Shown: positions 10,992 through 23,339 of the stretch, one piece after another
Numbering within the stretch: position 1 is the first letter of the stretch
Layout of the letters: the number at the start of each line of letters is the position of its first letter
From: Cricetomys ansorgei
Lineage: Eukaryota > Chordata > Mammalia > Rodentia > Nesomyidae
Assembly (NCBI GenBank): GCA_026225945.1
Contig: JAMJFZ010001780.1
Coordinates: forward strand, 23,263 to 87,262
DNA length: 64,000 nt
Direction of reading: 5' to 3'
Position numbers and translations under genes: made by a program
Notes under the pieces: model-generated
The model's input: only the letters and a program-made list of their open reading frames with translations
What the model was told of the DNA's origin: nothing
The model's database searches: none

Positions 10992-11410
10992 CTGTGGAGA
11001 AAGACAGAAACGTAGGATCACAAAACTGTTTGACAACTTGAGTGCAAATGAGTCAGAAACATGTGGATTAAATGTCCCTTGAAACAAAATGATTTTTTTT
11101 TTTAATTAAGAAGAAAGGGCCTTGGCAATAAATATTTCAGTGTTTGCCAAATGCAAAGCATTTGAACATGAATCCAGATGGTGGTTTTACATGTTGCTCT
11201 AGTTCACAATTTCTGTACATTGAGATCTGAAGTTCCAAATCACAAATCCAACTAGAGATATAGGAATTTTTACTAGTTGTGCTTCTGTGTTGTTTGAAGA
11301 TCAATAGAAACCCAAACAATTGTGCACAGATTGAACTGGGAGATAGAGAGGGACTCCTTGGCAGGAGACTGATTCACATTTCTGATATAAATAGAAAGAA
11401 GCTTTTTTCA

Positions 11411-11449
<39 letters not shown>

Positions 11450-13181
11450 ACCAAACTAGCATCTTAAACATTGAGAGAAGAAAATGCATTCAGGGAAAAT
11501 AAAAGGTTCTAATGTTTTCGATATACACAGATACATACACACACAAAAATGCATAAATATATATATATAAATTTATCATCCTCTATAGTTCTTTTCCTCT
11601 CTAAGATACTTTTTAAAGTTAAAATAGTTTCTGAAACTACACTTGATTAAAAATGATGTAAGTGGAGTTATTTAAATTTGTTGCTTTCACATTGATTGTC
11701 ACTGTTTGGGAACCAAGTGAAAGGCTGTGTTCTGTCCTTGAAGACCCTGGAGCTGAGTAAACTCTCCCAGTAAAATGTGAGTGAGGTGGGGCACACTCCC
11801 CAGAAGGAAACAAGCACTCCTTTTCACAAATTCCAACATACTTTCCCTAGAGCAGGAAACTCTAGTGTATTTCACACCCATGGGACTGTTAACTTTTTCC
11901 GGGTCAAGATGCCATTTGCTGCGGCCTTTTATCTCAGCTGGCTTTGACATCTCCAGAATTTTCAAATGACAGAAAAGAACGATTAGTAAAGTTTCTAACA
12001 GAATCAGAGAATGAGTTAGGAAATCTATCTGCTTGTATGTTAAAATAATTTTTGACACATTTCCTATCATTTGGTGTATTTCATTTGACAAATATTTACC
12101 TCTGTTTCATACACTTGGCTACACAGGCCAGAGCATCGCCTGGGAAACTTTGTTACACTGTTTTCTTACCAAGTGTCACTCAGGGAACATTTACTGAGTC
12201 ACAAAATCTCTTGAAAATTCACAGCTTCTAGATAGCAAGTTAACTGAGTTTTCTGAGAAAAACTCACAGCAACCACAAGTAACTTACTGAGGGCTCATTC
12301 TTCCTTCTGATAATGTGAAAGATTAGTTCCCCTCTGTAGGGTGTGGGGTGACCAGCCCCTTTCTTCCACCCTCAGACCACAAGACTCATCCTTGTCATAA
12401 GGAGGAAGCTGACTGGTGGATGTCACCTTTCCCTCTGAGGAAATTCTTCTTTCTCTCAACTTAGCAGTAACAGGCATGACCCACTTCCCTATCAGTCATC
12501 GCTGTGTGAGCTGCCCCCTACATAACTCCTGTTCCTTATTCCATCTCTTCTCCCTTCCTCCTCCCCTAAATTTCAGTCTATATATCTACTGGCAACAACC
12601 AGTATGTCTGTCAATAGCTCAGTAATGAGAATGACTTACAAGATCATATCATTCTGACTCTTCAGGGAAAAAAAAAAAATCCCTTTTCAATTCACTGACA
12701 GAAAGTCACCTTCATCTCCAGGATTCAGGAGTATGGAAGATCATGTTCTCACTATCAAAAAAATAATTAAAATTAACTTCATATTCATCCACTCCCTCTC
12801 TCGCTAATTTTCCTTCAGAAGAAACTCTGCCAGTGTTTGTACTTCTTTTGCCAATGCCCTTAGCTTCAAGTTGAAAAACAAAATTAAATACTGACTTGTA
12901 GGGAGGAAATTAAGGTCTAAAAACACTTAAATTGTTATAGCGAACACTGACTTTGTTCCAGCAGTGTTCTTAGTGCCCCCTTCTTACTTGAATACAAGAT
13001 TTTTGAGCATGATTTCCAAGGAACTGTCAGTAAGGGATGCATGTCTGCATAGAACAGCATAATTTTCCCCAGGAACATTTTGTGCCATCAGCTGACTAGT
13101 GCAAATTAAATTCTGTGTCACTTTTGCCCAGCGGCTAAGAGTACCTCATTATATTTTATTGAATTTAATAACTGCAATCAA
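10992..13181. other. Unique AT-rich sequence
   Basis: Apart from the TAAA microsatellite, no repeat, CpG patch or exon-like structure is recognised. Confidence 0.45.
11411..11450. repeat. (TAAA)n microsatellite
   Basis: Ten perfect TAAA units. Confidence 0.97.
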
Positions 13182-13231
13182 AATATTTGTAAGCAAAATG
13201 TAACCAATATTTTTGTAAGCAAAATGCAACC
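13182..13231. repeat. Tandem duplication of about 25 bp
   Basis: Two adjacent copies (13182-13205 and 13206-13231) share TTGTAAGCAAAATG and differ by a 2-bp insertion and one substitution. Confidence 0.85.
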
Positions 13232-13859
13232 ATTATGTCTTATTTTTGTGCTATAAGCTGTCATAAAGAGCCTATCAAATTCATTTTCTACAAAGCATGG
13301 CACCTTATACCATTCCATTCCCTAGAACATTCAACAACTTTAATTAATTATGAGATGTTGACACTTGGTCCATATTTAATGGTAACAGATTGAAGAACAT
13401 ACACCAATATGAATGAGATGTTTTCAGGCCATCTAAACTCTGAGAATAAGAAGTTATTCTTTTTCAGTCATGATGCATGCTGGCTGGTCAATGTGCCCTC
13501 AATGGATAGTGTCTCTAGGCTATGGCCCTGAGCTGTATTCTTTCTCAGTGGAAAGTCTTTTTCTTCTGGGTCCAGTTTTAGGTCATGACAATATCAGCCC
13601 TGAATCCTCCACTTAAGTCCTGCTTCTGGACTTAAGAGCTAGAATTCCTGCTCTGACTCCCAATGTCCTTTACTATGCAGTGGGAATTAGGCTTGCCCAC
13701 AACATACCCTCACGCCAGCTCCTTTCCAATGTGTCTTCACATTTAATATTGGAATTGGAATTTGAAGGGTCACTTGAATCTTTTGCAGACACTTGACTAC
13801 TTAAAACCTTCCCATTCCTTAGCTGTTTGGTACACAGAAGTCTGTATCTCAATTGGGGT
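13232..13859. other. Unique sequence
   Basis: Ordinary-looking and repeat-free. It leads into the CpG-dense block at 13.86 kb. Confidence 0.45.
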
Positions 13860-14115
13860 TCTATTTAAGGTGTTCCAAAAAATGGAGCCTGTATGAGGCT
13901 ACCGCTCCGGGGATTTGTTGCTTTTCTTAGCTGTTCGTGTTGCTCGGTTCAGAATTTCCTAGATGGAGCCGTTCATCCGTTTCGCCTCACCCTAGCTGCT
14001 CCACACCATTATCAACTTATCTCTGAAGAAAAGGTAAGTGAATGAGGAAAGCAGTCAAGGCGATGAGTGCCAAACCTTGCCTTTCTTCCGCTTCCGGTTT
14101 TAATTCGGTATAACT
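13860..14115 (+). promoter_or_regulatory. CpG-dense block with splice donor: candidate promoter and noncoding first exon
   Basis: Eleven CpG occur in about 210 bp (13910-14115), an observed/expected ratio near 1 by eye in a CpG-poor window. TATTTAAG at 13862-13869 is TATA-like. A full consensus donor, AAG|GTAAGTG, places an exon end at 14033. Two ETS-type CTTCCG sites lie head to tail at 14085-14097. The stretch before the donor has stops in the frames I read, so a noncoding or 5'UTR exon is more likely than coding. It could equally be a conserved enhancer with a chance donor. Confidence 0.4.
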
Positions 14116-14944
14116 GCCCATGTTTCATTTATCTTTTTCTCACTCCCAGAACCACAGTCTCATACTGATAAAAATCATTATTGCCTCTTTAAAAAAACTT
14201 GTAATACTAATTGAGCTCTAGTTCTGGTTATTCGATATGAATTACAAAATCAGCAGAATCTAGTTTTAAATGTTGATTCCAGGGCTGAACAGGCACCGGT
14301 AAAGTATTGTCTTAGGTGGAATTTTACAGCGGATGAAAAAGAAAAATCTCCTGGTCATAGAACATTAATGGTGTCTTTTTTTTTTCTTTTAGCTTCTTTT
14401 TGCAATTACAGTGAATTTGTTGTTTGAATGCCATATAACATTCACAGTTGATATTCAGAGTTGATATCCTCAGCATCGAATCTCTTCTGAGTAAATATTT
14501 GATTAAATAATTATGAGCACTTCTCTCTGGGAAGTCCTCCCACTCTTGAGAGTTCTTTAAAGGTTTTGTATTTAAAGGTAAATGCTCTGTTTTTATTTTA
14601 AAGTTCTCTACACACAATAGCTTCTATAAAAATACACTATCATCAGGTTTTGAATTTTTTTAATTTAATACAAATAATCAATTTGCCTTCATATTTCTCC
14701 ATCATTGTACTGATCCACCATTGACACAGTGGACTGGGTTGAGTTTTTAGTAAGAGTGTGGAACCAGCAAGATTCTGTCACCAAATTTCTCTTTCTAAAA
14801 CGTTTCATGGTGCATAGGGGTGTGAGAACACATGTGTGTTGGTACCAGTGGGAGCTGGAAAAGAGTGTCATATCCCCTGGAGCCAGAGACATAGGTCCAC
14901 AGTGAGCAGACAGGACCTGTGGGGTCTCAGGTCAGGGAGTGTGT
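14116..14944. other. Unique sequence with an acceptor-like tract
   Basis: A pyrimidine run ending TTTCTTTTAG near 14391 would pair with the donor at 14033 to make an intron of about 360 bp, but the downstream sequence shows no sign of being an exon. Confidence 0.35.
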
Positions 14945-15019
14945 GGATGCTAGCAGCTGAAGTTGAGTTCTCTGCAAGAGCAGCAAGCACTCTTAGCCAC
15001 TAAGCCATCTCTAGAGCCC
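14945..15019 (-). mobile_element. B2/B3-type SINE 5' fragment
   Basis: AGAGCAGCAAGCACTCTTAG and AAGCCATCTCTAGAGCCC are the reverse complement of the tRNA-like head of B2-family SINEs. Confidence 0.75.
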
Positions 15020-16729
15020 TACCTGATTTCCCTTGATTGACATTTACAGACCAGATGAACTGTTTTTAAGGTAATAGTTGAAGAACAAAATTACTAAGCC
15101 AAACATAGGTTTAAAAGAAAAATCAAGAACATAATACAAGCTACTATGTCTTGCCATGTTTTTATTTGCCTGGATTGTGGGGGAAAAATCTGGAGATGAA
15201 TTCAAAACATTTCTTTGCATCTGATCTTTTACGTCTAAGTGTTTTGGGGTTTTTTTTGGCTGGGGAGGGGGACTCACAGGTCTATGAAACTGGATCTATA
15301 GGCTTAGGGACATCACATCCAATAACTGGTCAAAGCATCTTTAGAGTATGGATGAGGAGATGCTCGTGTACAGTTGGTACTTTGAAATGAGAGTCTATAG
15401 TAAGATTTAGATCAGAAAGCTTCCAGGAGAGAAAAATCTGAAGCCACAGAACTGCAACTGTATTTTCTTGATAGTCATGAGCCCATTCCTCTAGTGTATG
15501 GATGTAAACTGGGACGCTTTGGGAAAGGTTGCACAAAACCCAAGGCCTAAAGCACTGGATAGAAATGTGAAAATGGACAAGATTGCATCTCTGTCCTGGC
15601 AAACTGTAGCGATGGGGCTTTCACAAGACGAATAACCTATAAAACACATCAGAGATTATAGTTCCCAGGTAATTGTCTCTGTTGCTGCTTCTTATAGTTT
15701 CCCCACTTTTTGTACTGGTTTAGTGTTCATTTGTCCATAAAATATAGGTTAGAGATATAATGACTTTCAAAATCTTTTATTCCTACCTATAGGAACAAAG
15801 TACTACAGCCAAGTTCTCTCTGATGATTGCTTCCAGATGGCCTGATCCTCAAGCTCTTCTTAGATCCTTTTGTTGTCATGGTTGCCCTGGTAGTGACCAG
15901 CTGATTCCCACAGGAAAGATCCACATGACATCTAGCCCTACTGCCACAGATTGCAAGGATAGAGATGCAATCTTGTCCATTTCCATATCTCTATCCAGTA
16001 CTCTGCTTATGTCATGAAATAGGAGGCATGGAGAGGGAGAGGGAGGGAACAGGGGCCTCCTAAGTGCCCTTCCAAGGTGCATTCTCAATGACATAATGAC
16101 TCACCTCTTAAACAACTGTAGTATCTTGCAGTATTACCACCCCTAGGACCAATGAACCTTTAGCAAACACTCATACAATGGCCACTATATTGGTTGACTG
16201 TGTATCACTTTGGCTGCCTGATAATTATCAATATATGAGGTTGAAGGTGCAGAGTGAATGCCTTACCTTGCATACTTGACTGAATCGCTGCATGAAGGAT
16301 TTGTATTTTAAATATAGATTGAGTCAATCTTAAATAACTTAAGGAGATACTACCTAAAGAAAGATAGGAGAGAGATGGAGGCTGATTATCAGTTAAAATT
16401 CTTTTTAACAAAGATCTTGCTGTAAATAGTGAATCTCATCAGACTATGACTTGTGAGTTCTGAAACAATAAACACAAATATTTGTTGAATTTATTTAGTA
16501 AAAATGTGCATTTGCAGCTAGACAACTGACACGGTAATAGCCTTTTAAGAGTATAGATCTTAAATTATGTAACTAACTAAATCAGTGTAAGAATGTTTGC
16601 AAAATTAATTTCTACGTGAACCTTAAATGATATAAATAAAGTAAGTCTCTGCAATAAAGTTTGCTAAAAATATATTTTTCATGTGTACCTCAGAGAATTA
16701 CAAGAAACAAAGTTGTGAACTAACATGTA
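15020..16729. other. Unique sequence
   Basis: A G/T-rich patch at 15241-15271 is the only compositional feature. No repeat or gene is recognised. Confidence 0.45.
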
Positions 16730-16796
16730 GGGTGCTGGGAATTGAACCTAGGTCCTTTGGAAGAGCAGTCAATGCTTTTAAATGTTGAGCCATGAT
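16730..16796 (-). mobile_element. B2/B3-type SINE 5' fragment
   Basis: GGTGCTGGGAATTGAACCTA, GAAGAGCAGTCAATGC and GTTGAGCCATG match the reverse complement of the B2-family head. The tail is missing. Confidence 0.8.
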
Positions 16797-16849
16797 TTTT
16801 ACTCTTCATATTAACAATTAATTTTTCCCTCTTTTCTAGTCAGTTATCT

Positions 16850-17259
16850 AGTATTTCTGTTCTTTTTAACTTTTTTTCTTTACCATTTCTCATTCCAACT
16901 TCTTAAAGCTGAGACTGGTTCATTGACTTAATTCTTACTTCATAAGAACATTTGACATTGAAAGTTTCTCATAAGGAAAGCCTTAGCTCTATTTCATAGA
17001 TTTTGATAAGCTTTTTTTAATTACAATTAGTTCAAAATGTTTTCTAATTTCCCTTAGATTTCCTCTTTGATCCATGAATGAGTTAAACATTAGTTGCCTA
17101 ATTTCCAAAAGACATTGAGATTTATATTAGCATTTATTTTTATTTAATTATCTTATTGTTGTTTGACAATATTTGATAATGTTGTTCAATCTATACCCAT
17201 ACTTGCTTTTTGATTTCACAGTCTGTGGTTATTGAAAGACTATGTCTATTTTCCCCTTT

Positions 17260-17315
<56 letters not shown>

Positions 17316-18530
17316 TTGCTTTGCTTCATGTCCCGCTGAGGGTCTACTTTTAGAATTATAAATTCATTGTGTGAACTTTTATTGCGATTTTATGAAATAA
17401 TTTTGCAATATTATATTTTAAGTTACATGTATTTTACTACTATAAACTGCAGTATTCATTTCTGCAAAGTTTCTGTTGGGACTCTTTTGCCTGATTTGAG
17501 TAATTAATAGTTTGCCTATTCTTCATGTTTTTGAGACATCCTTTGTTCAAGTCTTTATTGGTTTTTTCTTAAATAACCTGACAATTTTTGTACTACGGGG
17601 AATGTTTAATCCATTTACATCTAAAGTGTAGCAAAGTCCATCCTTTTGCCATTGGTTTTTCTGTTTGTATCTTTTATTGATGGTACCCTTTTACTCTCTA
17701 GCCCATGTTATTTTCTATTCCCTTTTAAGCTATTCTACTTTTGGTCTGGGAATCACAATGAGGGATGCTATCATTTTATTCTAAATTAAAGTCATATTGC
17801 CTTACGTAATATAAGAACTCTAAGTCATTTTTATATGCTTTCTAACCCTTTTGGTGTGATTGATTATCAGCTATTTACCACTATATGTATTAAAAATTAT
17901 ATAATATATTATTATTGTTATTCTTTGAGTCCAGTCCACATTTTTAAAGTAATAAAACAATAAATACACATATATATGCATCTATATTTAGCCTCACATT
18001 ATTTACTGCGGTCTTTATTGCTTCCATATACACTAGTTTCCCTCTAGGATAATTTCCATTTGCCTAAGAATAACGCCAAACATACATTGTAGAGTAGATA
18101 TACTAACAGCAAAGCCTCTTCGTTTGTGTTGATCTAAGAGAGTTTTTAGTTTTACTTGCTTTCCGCTGAGATATGTACTTGACAGCTCTCTGCAAATATA
18201 GTAGATTTTGGCGTTTCTACAGTGTACGATGAGATGGCTGCCATTATTCTCTCATTGTTCTTCCTTATGTAATGAGACCTCTTCTCTGGGCTGCTTTTGA
18301 GATTTTTGTTGAGTTTATAGCAGTTTGGCAATTCGTGTTCTGAGATGAGGTTTTCTTTGGTAACTAATCTATTAAGGTTCATTGAACTTCTTGGCTTACT
18401 AGACTGTATCTTTTTTTAATCAATTATAAAATTTTGGCCACAATTCTTCAGTTTTGTGACCCGTTTTCTTTTCTCTTCTGGGATTTCTTCTTTCATATAC
18501 CATTGAAAACCCCTCTAAGGAGTCTTTTCT
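16850..18530 (-). mobile_element. Ancient L1 (L1M-type), minus strand, interrupted
   Basis: T-rich sequence on the plus strand follows the reverse complement of old mammalian L1 in order. AATTTCCCTTAGATTTCCTC and TAGTTGCCTAATTTCCAAA (ORF2 region) come first, then GTTTAATCCATTTACATCTA (upstream ORF2/ORF1 side), then GTTCATTGAACTTCTTGG with TTTTGGCCACAATTCTTCAG (ORF1/5' side). The element thus runs right to left. No open reading frame survives, and simple repeats break it. Confidence 0.7.
17261..17314. repeat. (CA)n-(TA)n microsatellite inside the old L1
   Basis: Five CA units followed by about 22 TA units. Confidence 0.95.
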
Positions 18531-18681
18531 TTGCTTCATCTGGGATGACTCCTATGGACCAGCATGGGTGTAGTCACCCATTTTCCCAATGACTCAATCT
18601 GCTGTGAACCCTCTCAGTGAAGTTGCCTGTATCAGATACTACATTTATCGTGATGAAATTCTCTAACATTCTCCAATTACC

Positions 18682-18700
18682 ATATATATATGTGTATATA

Positions 18701-18736
<36 letters not shown>
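18682..18736. repeat. (TA)n microsatellite
   Basis: TA-rich run with one TGTG interruption; strand-separation-prone AT DNA next to the 5' side of the old L1. Confidence 0.95.
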
Positions 18737-18738
<2 letters not shown>

Positions 18739-18955
18739 TTTTAAAATTGAGATGGTTCTTCTAATTCCTTTTTTTTATTATTTCAGCATTTAGACTACTT
18801 AGAGTACTTACTGCTTTTTTTTTAAAATTTGACCACAGCTACATTATAAAATTGCAATGCTTTCTTATATCCTAGATATTGTGCCTGAAGATATAAAAGA
18901 TGGTTTGTTAAAGATACTATAAACTTAAGTAAATATATGTTCTTTTATAACATGT

Positions 18956-18958
<3 letters not shown>

Positions 18959-18988
<30 letters not shown>
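18959..18988. repeat. (GT)n microsatellite
   Basis: About 15 GT units. Confidence 0.95.
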
Positions 18989-18992
<4 letters not shown>

Positions 18993-21177
18993 AGGCGAGG
19001 ATGTTTTTATTAGGAAGAGTAGTAGAAAGGTGGAAAAGCTGATCAGTTTGATCCAATAATAAATTTAACAATTTATATGCTGGATGGTGTGATTATAATG
19101 ACTAAAACAAAATCTTGATATTAAAGCACCAGGACTCTAAACTGTTGTCCTTTGCCTCTTATTCCAGCTAGAACTTCCTGGCCAGCCCCTAAGTGGAATG
19201 TTGCTACTCTTAGGAAACATTGAACTAGATGCAATTATGGTTGAAAAGTCACATTAATTTTTCATGTAGAGTTAGAAATTTTGAAAGTGAGTTCAGCTTC
19301 CTTCCTTAGCATTGCCAGGGAACCAAAGACTACGTCATCTCAAATCTATAAAACCATAAAAAGGCTTGACCTTCAAAATACGAAACAGGTTGACTGCTAA
19401 TGCCTGCAGTCCTCTTAAAAGGAGTATATGTAAATATGATTTCTTAAGAGACTACCAGACTGTAAGTCTTTGGGTTTAGGAGCTGAGAAAGTGTGAACTG
19501 CTTAGACTGTGAAGCCGTGAGACTCTGAACCTTCCAGATTACAAGATTTTGAAGCTTCAGGTCTATAAGACTACAAAATCACCAAGGGTGCATATCTGAG
19601 AGCTTGCTACTTGGCAGAGTGATGTGTGGATCTGGAACTCCTCCACATTAAAATCCAGTATGCCAGCCTATAGATTTGGGAAACATCTTGATTTTCAATG
19701 GGTTCCAACCTCAGCAGTACTCATTTTTGCTTAGTAATCTTTCTGGTGTTTTTACTAAATTTTGGTAGTTTTAGGCTTCTTTGTTTCTGGAAAGAAACAA
19801 ATATTTCTACCTTCTTAGTAGGAATATTTGGCTTATCCATTGATTCCTTTTGTTTTGGTGTCAGTTAAAGTATTTCACATAGGTTCTTATTCTAACCGGA
19901 AGCAGATGTCTCTAGAGCTATTCGAAGGGATGATAAATAGTAACTTGTTCAATTGCTTTAATTCACTCCTTCATACGCTTTTTGCTTTTTCTACATTTTT
20001 TACTATCTTGTCCCTCAGCTTGTATTAGGATCAGCAAAAAAGGGTAGAGTAGGTCAATTTATTTCTTCAGCTGCCTCCCTGCTGACTTACAAAGATCTCT
20101 AAGAGTCCCTCATACATCAGAGTTCCTGTCAGGATTTCCTTCTTAACATTGTCCTCTAGGATCCCCTGATGAAGAAACAGCTCCCTCTCCCAGCCCATCA
20201 CACAGCGCCACTGAGCTGCAACTACCTCTGGATAGTATGCGCTCCTTGTGATTTCCTCTGTTCTGATCACATACTCATTAGTAATCACGTTATGTTCTCA
20301 CATAACCCTATCAGAAAGTTCCATTTGTGTCTTGCAGAGATTCTGACCCAGGGGATTTTCCAACAGCAGTCTCTGACACGGAAGGGAGGCTCAGATGAAA
20401 GGAGCAAACAGAACGGAAAAACCAGAAGTCTTCAGATGAAAGGAGGCTTAGGCTGGAATAACTAAAGATAGATGGTTTCTCAGAGACGAGCAATGGAACC
20501 CCCAAAAAGGAGCAGTGACATTTAGGGCCTTTGCAAGGTACAATAGGCCAATCTTAAAAACAGAATCAACAGAAGGTCTGGAGTGCCACAGAACAATTCA
20601 ACATGGAAAGGAAGATAAACACTAACATCTCTATAACCCTGTCTTGTTAGCAAGCAGGTTCTGATTCTATTCTGGAGATTTTGATAGATGCCAAAAAGCC
20701 TGGATTTTTCTCATACTGTTTCCTAATAAAAAGTTTACTTTAGGCAACAAAACTTTTAACCCTAAAATCTAAAGAGAAAGCACAGTGTGTACAATACATA
20801 AAACCCAAAGCTCCATAGACCAGAAAGATCTGAAGGGAGGCACTCTTAGTCACTCTTAGTGACTCTTCCACTTACCTCCTGGTGGACTCAGGGGGGAACT
20901 TCAGAACCTTTGATCGATATCATCTGGAGACAGAATGGGAGAGTGTTGTGTCTTGATCTGGAACTTCTAAAATGCATGGCACTCAGAAACAATCTTCAAA
21001 GAGGAACCTTGGCAATAGAGATGACTTTTGAACTGGGGTTATAGGATTGCAAAAGCACACAAAGGTAATGTGGGGACAATTCAAAAAAGCAAATTGTAGG
21101 TTTGTGTTGTCAGTATAGTATCAAACAGTGATACAAAGACGTGATGCATCACTCCAAAAGTGCATCCAAAAGGTACT
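18989..21177. other. Unique sequence, no gene recognised
   Basis: 19.45-19.60 kb holds loosely recurring short words (GACTGTGAAGC, GACTGTAAGTC, GACTCTGAACC) but no clear tandem array. 20.1-20.5 kb is somewhat GC-richer and has a 98-codon open frame with no recognisable domain. Confidence 0.4.
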
Positions 21178-21275
21178 ATGGGGAGAGGTAGAAAAGGAAA
21201 GAGGGAGAAAGATAAGGAAATGGAGATAGGGGAAAAAGCAGAGAGGGCTAGAGAAAGGGGTAGAGGAAGAGACAC
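21178..21275. repeat. GA-rich low-complexity tract
   Basis: Nearly all purine on the plus strand (AGAGGGAGAAAGATAAGG and similar). Open frames read from the minus strand here are artefacts of composition. Confidence 0.85.
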
Positions 21276-22527
21276 TGGAACAGATTTTTCTAGAGAATAG
21301 ATTAGAATCTTTCAGAACACTGTCCACAGCCAAACTCTGCAGACTTCTGGACTTGGCACTAGCTCTTTCAGTATTAATATTTGCTGTTTAATAAGTAAGG
21401 TAGATCTGGATTTATGCTTTTTTTGACTTGCAAATTAGACTTAATTTAAGATGTTAAGATGTAAAGCAAACAGATGAGTTCCCAACTATCATACTTTAAA
21501 TCAGCCTTGAAAGTAAGAACAAACAGTTCACCAGCACACATTCTTTTTTTTCCTTTTTTCTTTTTTGACCAGTGCTTCCCTCCTAAGAGGTGCACAGGTG
21601 GGAAAATGAATGGGAGCAGAACTGTTTGCTACTCACCTAACATAAATTATTACTTTCCAATGGAGAGCAGTTATTTGCAAGGCTGCTGTAAATCTTAGAA
21701 ATGAATGTTTGTAAGACAGATTGCCTGGAAGAGATGGGGGAAGGGAGTATAGAAAAATCATCTCTAACTTCCCAGATTAGTAAGCAGAGGAACTTCATAG
21801 CTTCAGCTCCCAAAATAGAAGGAGAGGAAGGGGAAAAACACAAAAGGAAAAAAATAGGCATGCTGATTGCATTGTTACAACTTAAATTATACTCAGATGC
21901 TAAATCTGATGTGCCAAAAACAGTGAAGGCTGAGCCCGAAAGATCAGAAAAGTGACATCTGGTATTGGATGCCCCGGCAGACATGACTAATACCATTGGT
22001 ATTGTGTAGGTTCTGCCTTAACTAATTTAATATTCAAATATGAGGGTCAGCCCTATGGTGACCTGCAATAACAGAAGACATTGGCTTCCCAGAATTTACA
22101 TCCTTGCCCCCAACAGGACTGCTTTAGCAGGCTGGATGTCTGTCCTGCAGGCTAAACAGGACAGCTCTGTTATTCCCACATTCTTGTTAAGACTCATTTG
22201 TTTTGTGGCTCTCACAAATGGTCCAACTCTGAGGGGCTCTCAGAACTCAACCATAATTTGTAATAAATAAATATCCTCTCCATCATTTGCCCCTTGGATA
22301 TTTGCTTGATGCCATAACATTTTAGTTTTGCACACGTGCATGCACAAACATACACACACACACACACACACTTCTCCAATGAAAATAAAAACCTGATGTC
22401 TCCTCTCTATAACTTTTATCATAATACTGAAAAACCATACACCTGGATTGATGCTCAAAGTTTTCCTCATTAATTCAAAAAAGTCATCCCGTACCTTATA
22501 TAGCTAGGTCTAATTGTCGACATTTTC
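21276..22527. other. Unique sequence with a short CA repeat
   Basis: An 84-codon lysine/glutamate-rich frame at 21701-21955 has no recognisable domain or splice context. CTGTCCTG/CAGGACAG (22140-22164) is a chance-level hairpin. Confidence 0.4.
22352..22371. repeat. (AC)n microsatellite
   Basis: Ten AC units preceded by mixed CACGTGCATGCAC sequence. Confidence 0.9.
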
Positions 22528-22600
22528 AGTTAAGCAAATATTTGTTGAACTCCTGATAATTCCAGTGGCAGCTATGTAAGTGACTGTTCAATTACACTTT
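22528..22600 (-). mobile_element. Possible L2/MIR 3' end
   Basis: GCAAATATTTGTTGAACTCC fits the reverse complement of the L2/MIR-type tail that reads TTCAACAAATATTTATTGAGC in other copies. Short. Confidence 0.35.
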
Positions 22601-22734
22601 AATTATTTAAAAGTCAAAGCTAAGCAGCACACTGAAATCCTGGCAACCTCTACCATTAAATAGCAATGTAGTGTTTGTCTGCGGAAACATCATCATGGCA
22701 ATGAGAGATGCAGGTCACTGACTGTTAAGGATAA

Positions 22735-22925
22735 AACTTGCACTAGATGCCTTACATCAGGATTCCATCACTCTTACAAGGTACGTATGGGAACTATGCC
22801 TGCATACCAGTCCAAGAAATGGATTTTAGAGAAAGTAAGCTGTCTGTGTAAGATCACACAGCATAGTATTCATTGAAGAAGGATTCCAAGTCAATGTATC
22901 CTCAGAGGCCATACATTTTATTCTT
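22735..22925 (-). mobile_element. MIR SINE
   Basis: TAAGATCACACAGCATAGTA, then GAAGAAGGATTCCAAGTC, follow the reverse-complement MIR core (AAGGTCACACAGCTAGTAAG ... GGGATTCGAACCCAGG). Confidence 0.65.
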
Positions 22926-23140
22926 TCCTATGTTTCCTCATCATAATGCAACAACTTAAGTAATTAACTTCATTTCCTTCAAGATTCTCACATCCTCCTT
23001 TACATGGAAATGTAAGGACTCCTAAGATTGAGAACAATTGAAATGTCTAGGATATTTTTCAGAACTTCACTTTCTGTGCAAGTACAAAAATAAGACTTGT
23101 ATTTTCCAACTCTAAAATTCTGCTGAAAAATAACCCCTAG

Positions 23141-23231
23141 GTGCTGGGGACATGACTCAGAGCTGGAGTGCTTATATGCATGCCTGGGGCCCTGAGTACA
23201 CTCTCAGTTCTACATAAATAAAAAATAAAAT
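23141..23231 (+). mobile_element. ID-type SINE
   Basis: GTGCTGGGGACATGACTCAG, GAGTGCTTATATGCATGCCT and GGGGCCCTGAGTACACTCTC match the ID consensus (tRNA-Ala/BC1-like head). The tail is A-rich. Confidence 0.75.
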
Positions 23232-23339
23232 ATCTTAACACCCATGTGTTCCAACATACCCTACTATAAATGGCAAGCATCAGCCTTTTGCATAGATTCC
23301 CCACTTTGTGCATAATTTCCCTTCATTTTTTTTTAGTTC

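Noticed and set aside
14034..14391. A short intron joining the donor at 14033 to TTTTCTTTTAG
   Set aside because: The sequence after 14391 looks like ordinary AT-rich DNA and the acceptor may be a chance T-run; no evidence links the two.
21081..21333. Ser/Phe/Leu-rich minus-strand frames
   Set aside because: Artefacts of the GA-rich tract read as pyrimidines.
21701..21955. 84-codon Lys/Glu-rich frame resembling a nuclear-protein tail
   Set aside because: No homology, no splice signals and no Kozak-like context; A-rich DNA gives Lys/Glu-rich frames by chance.
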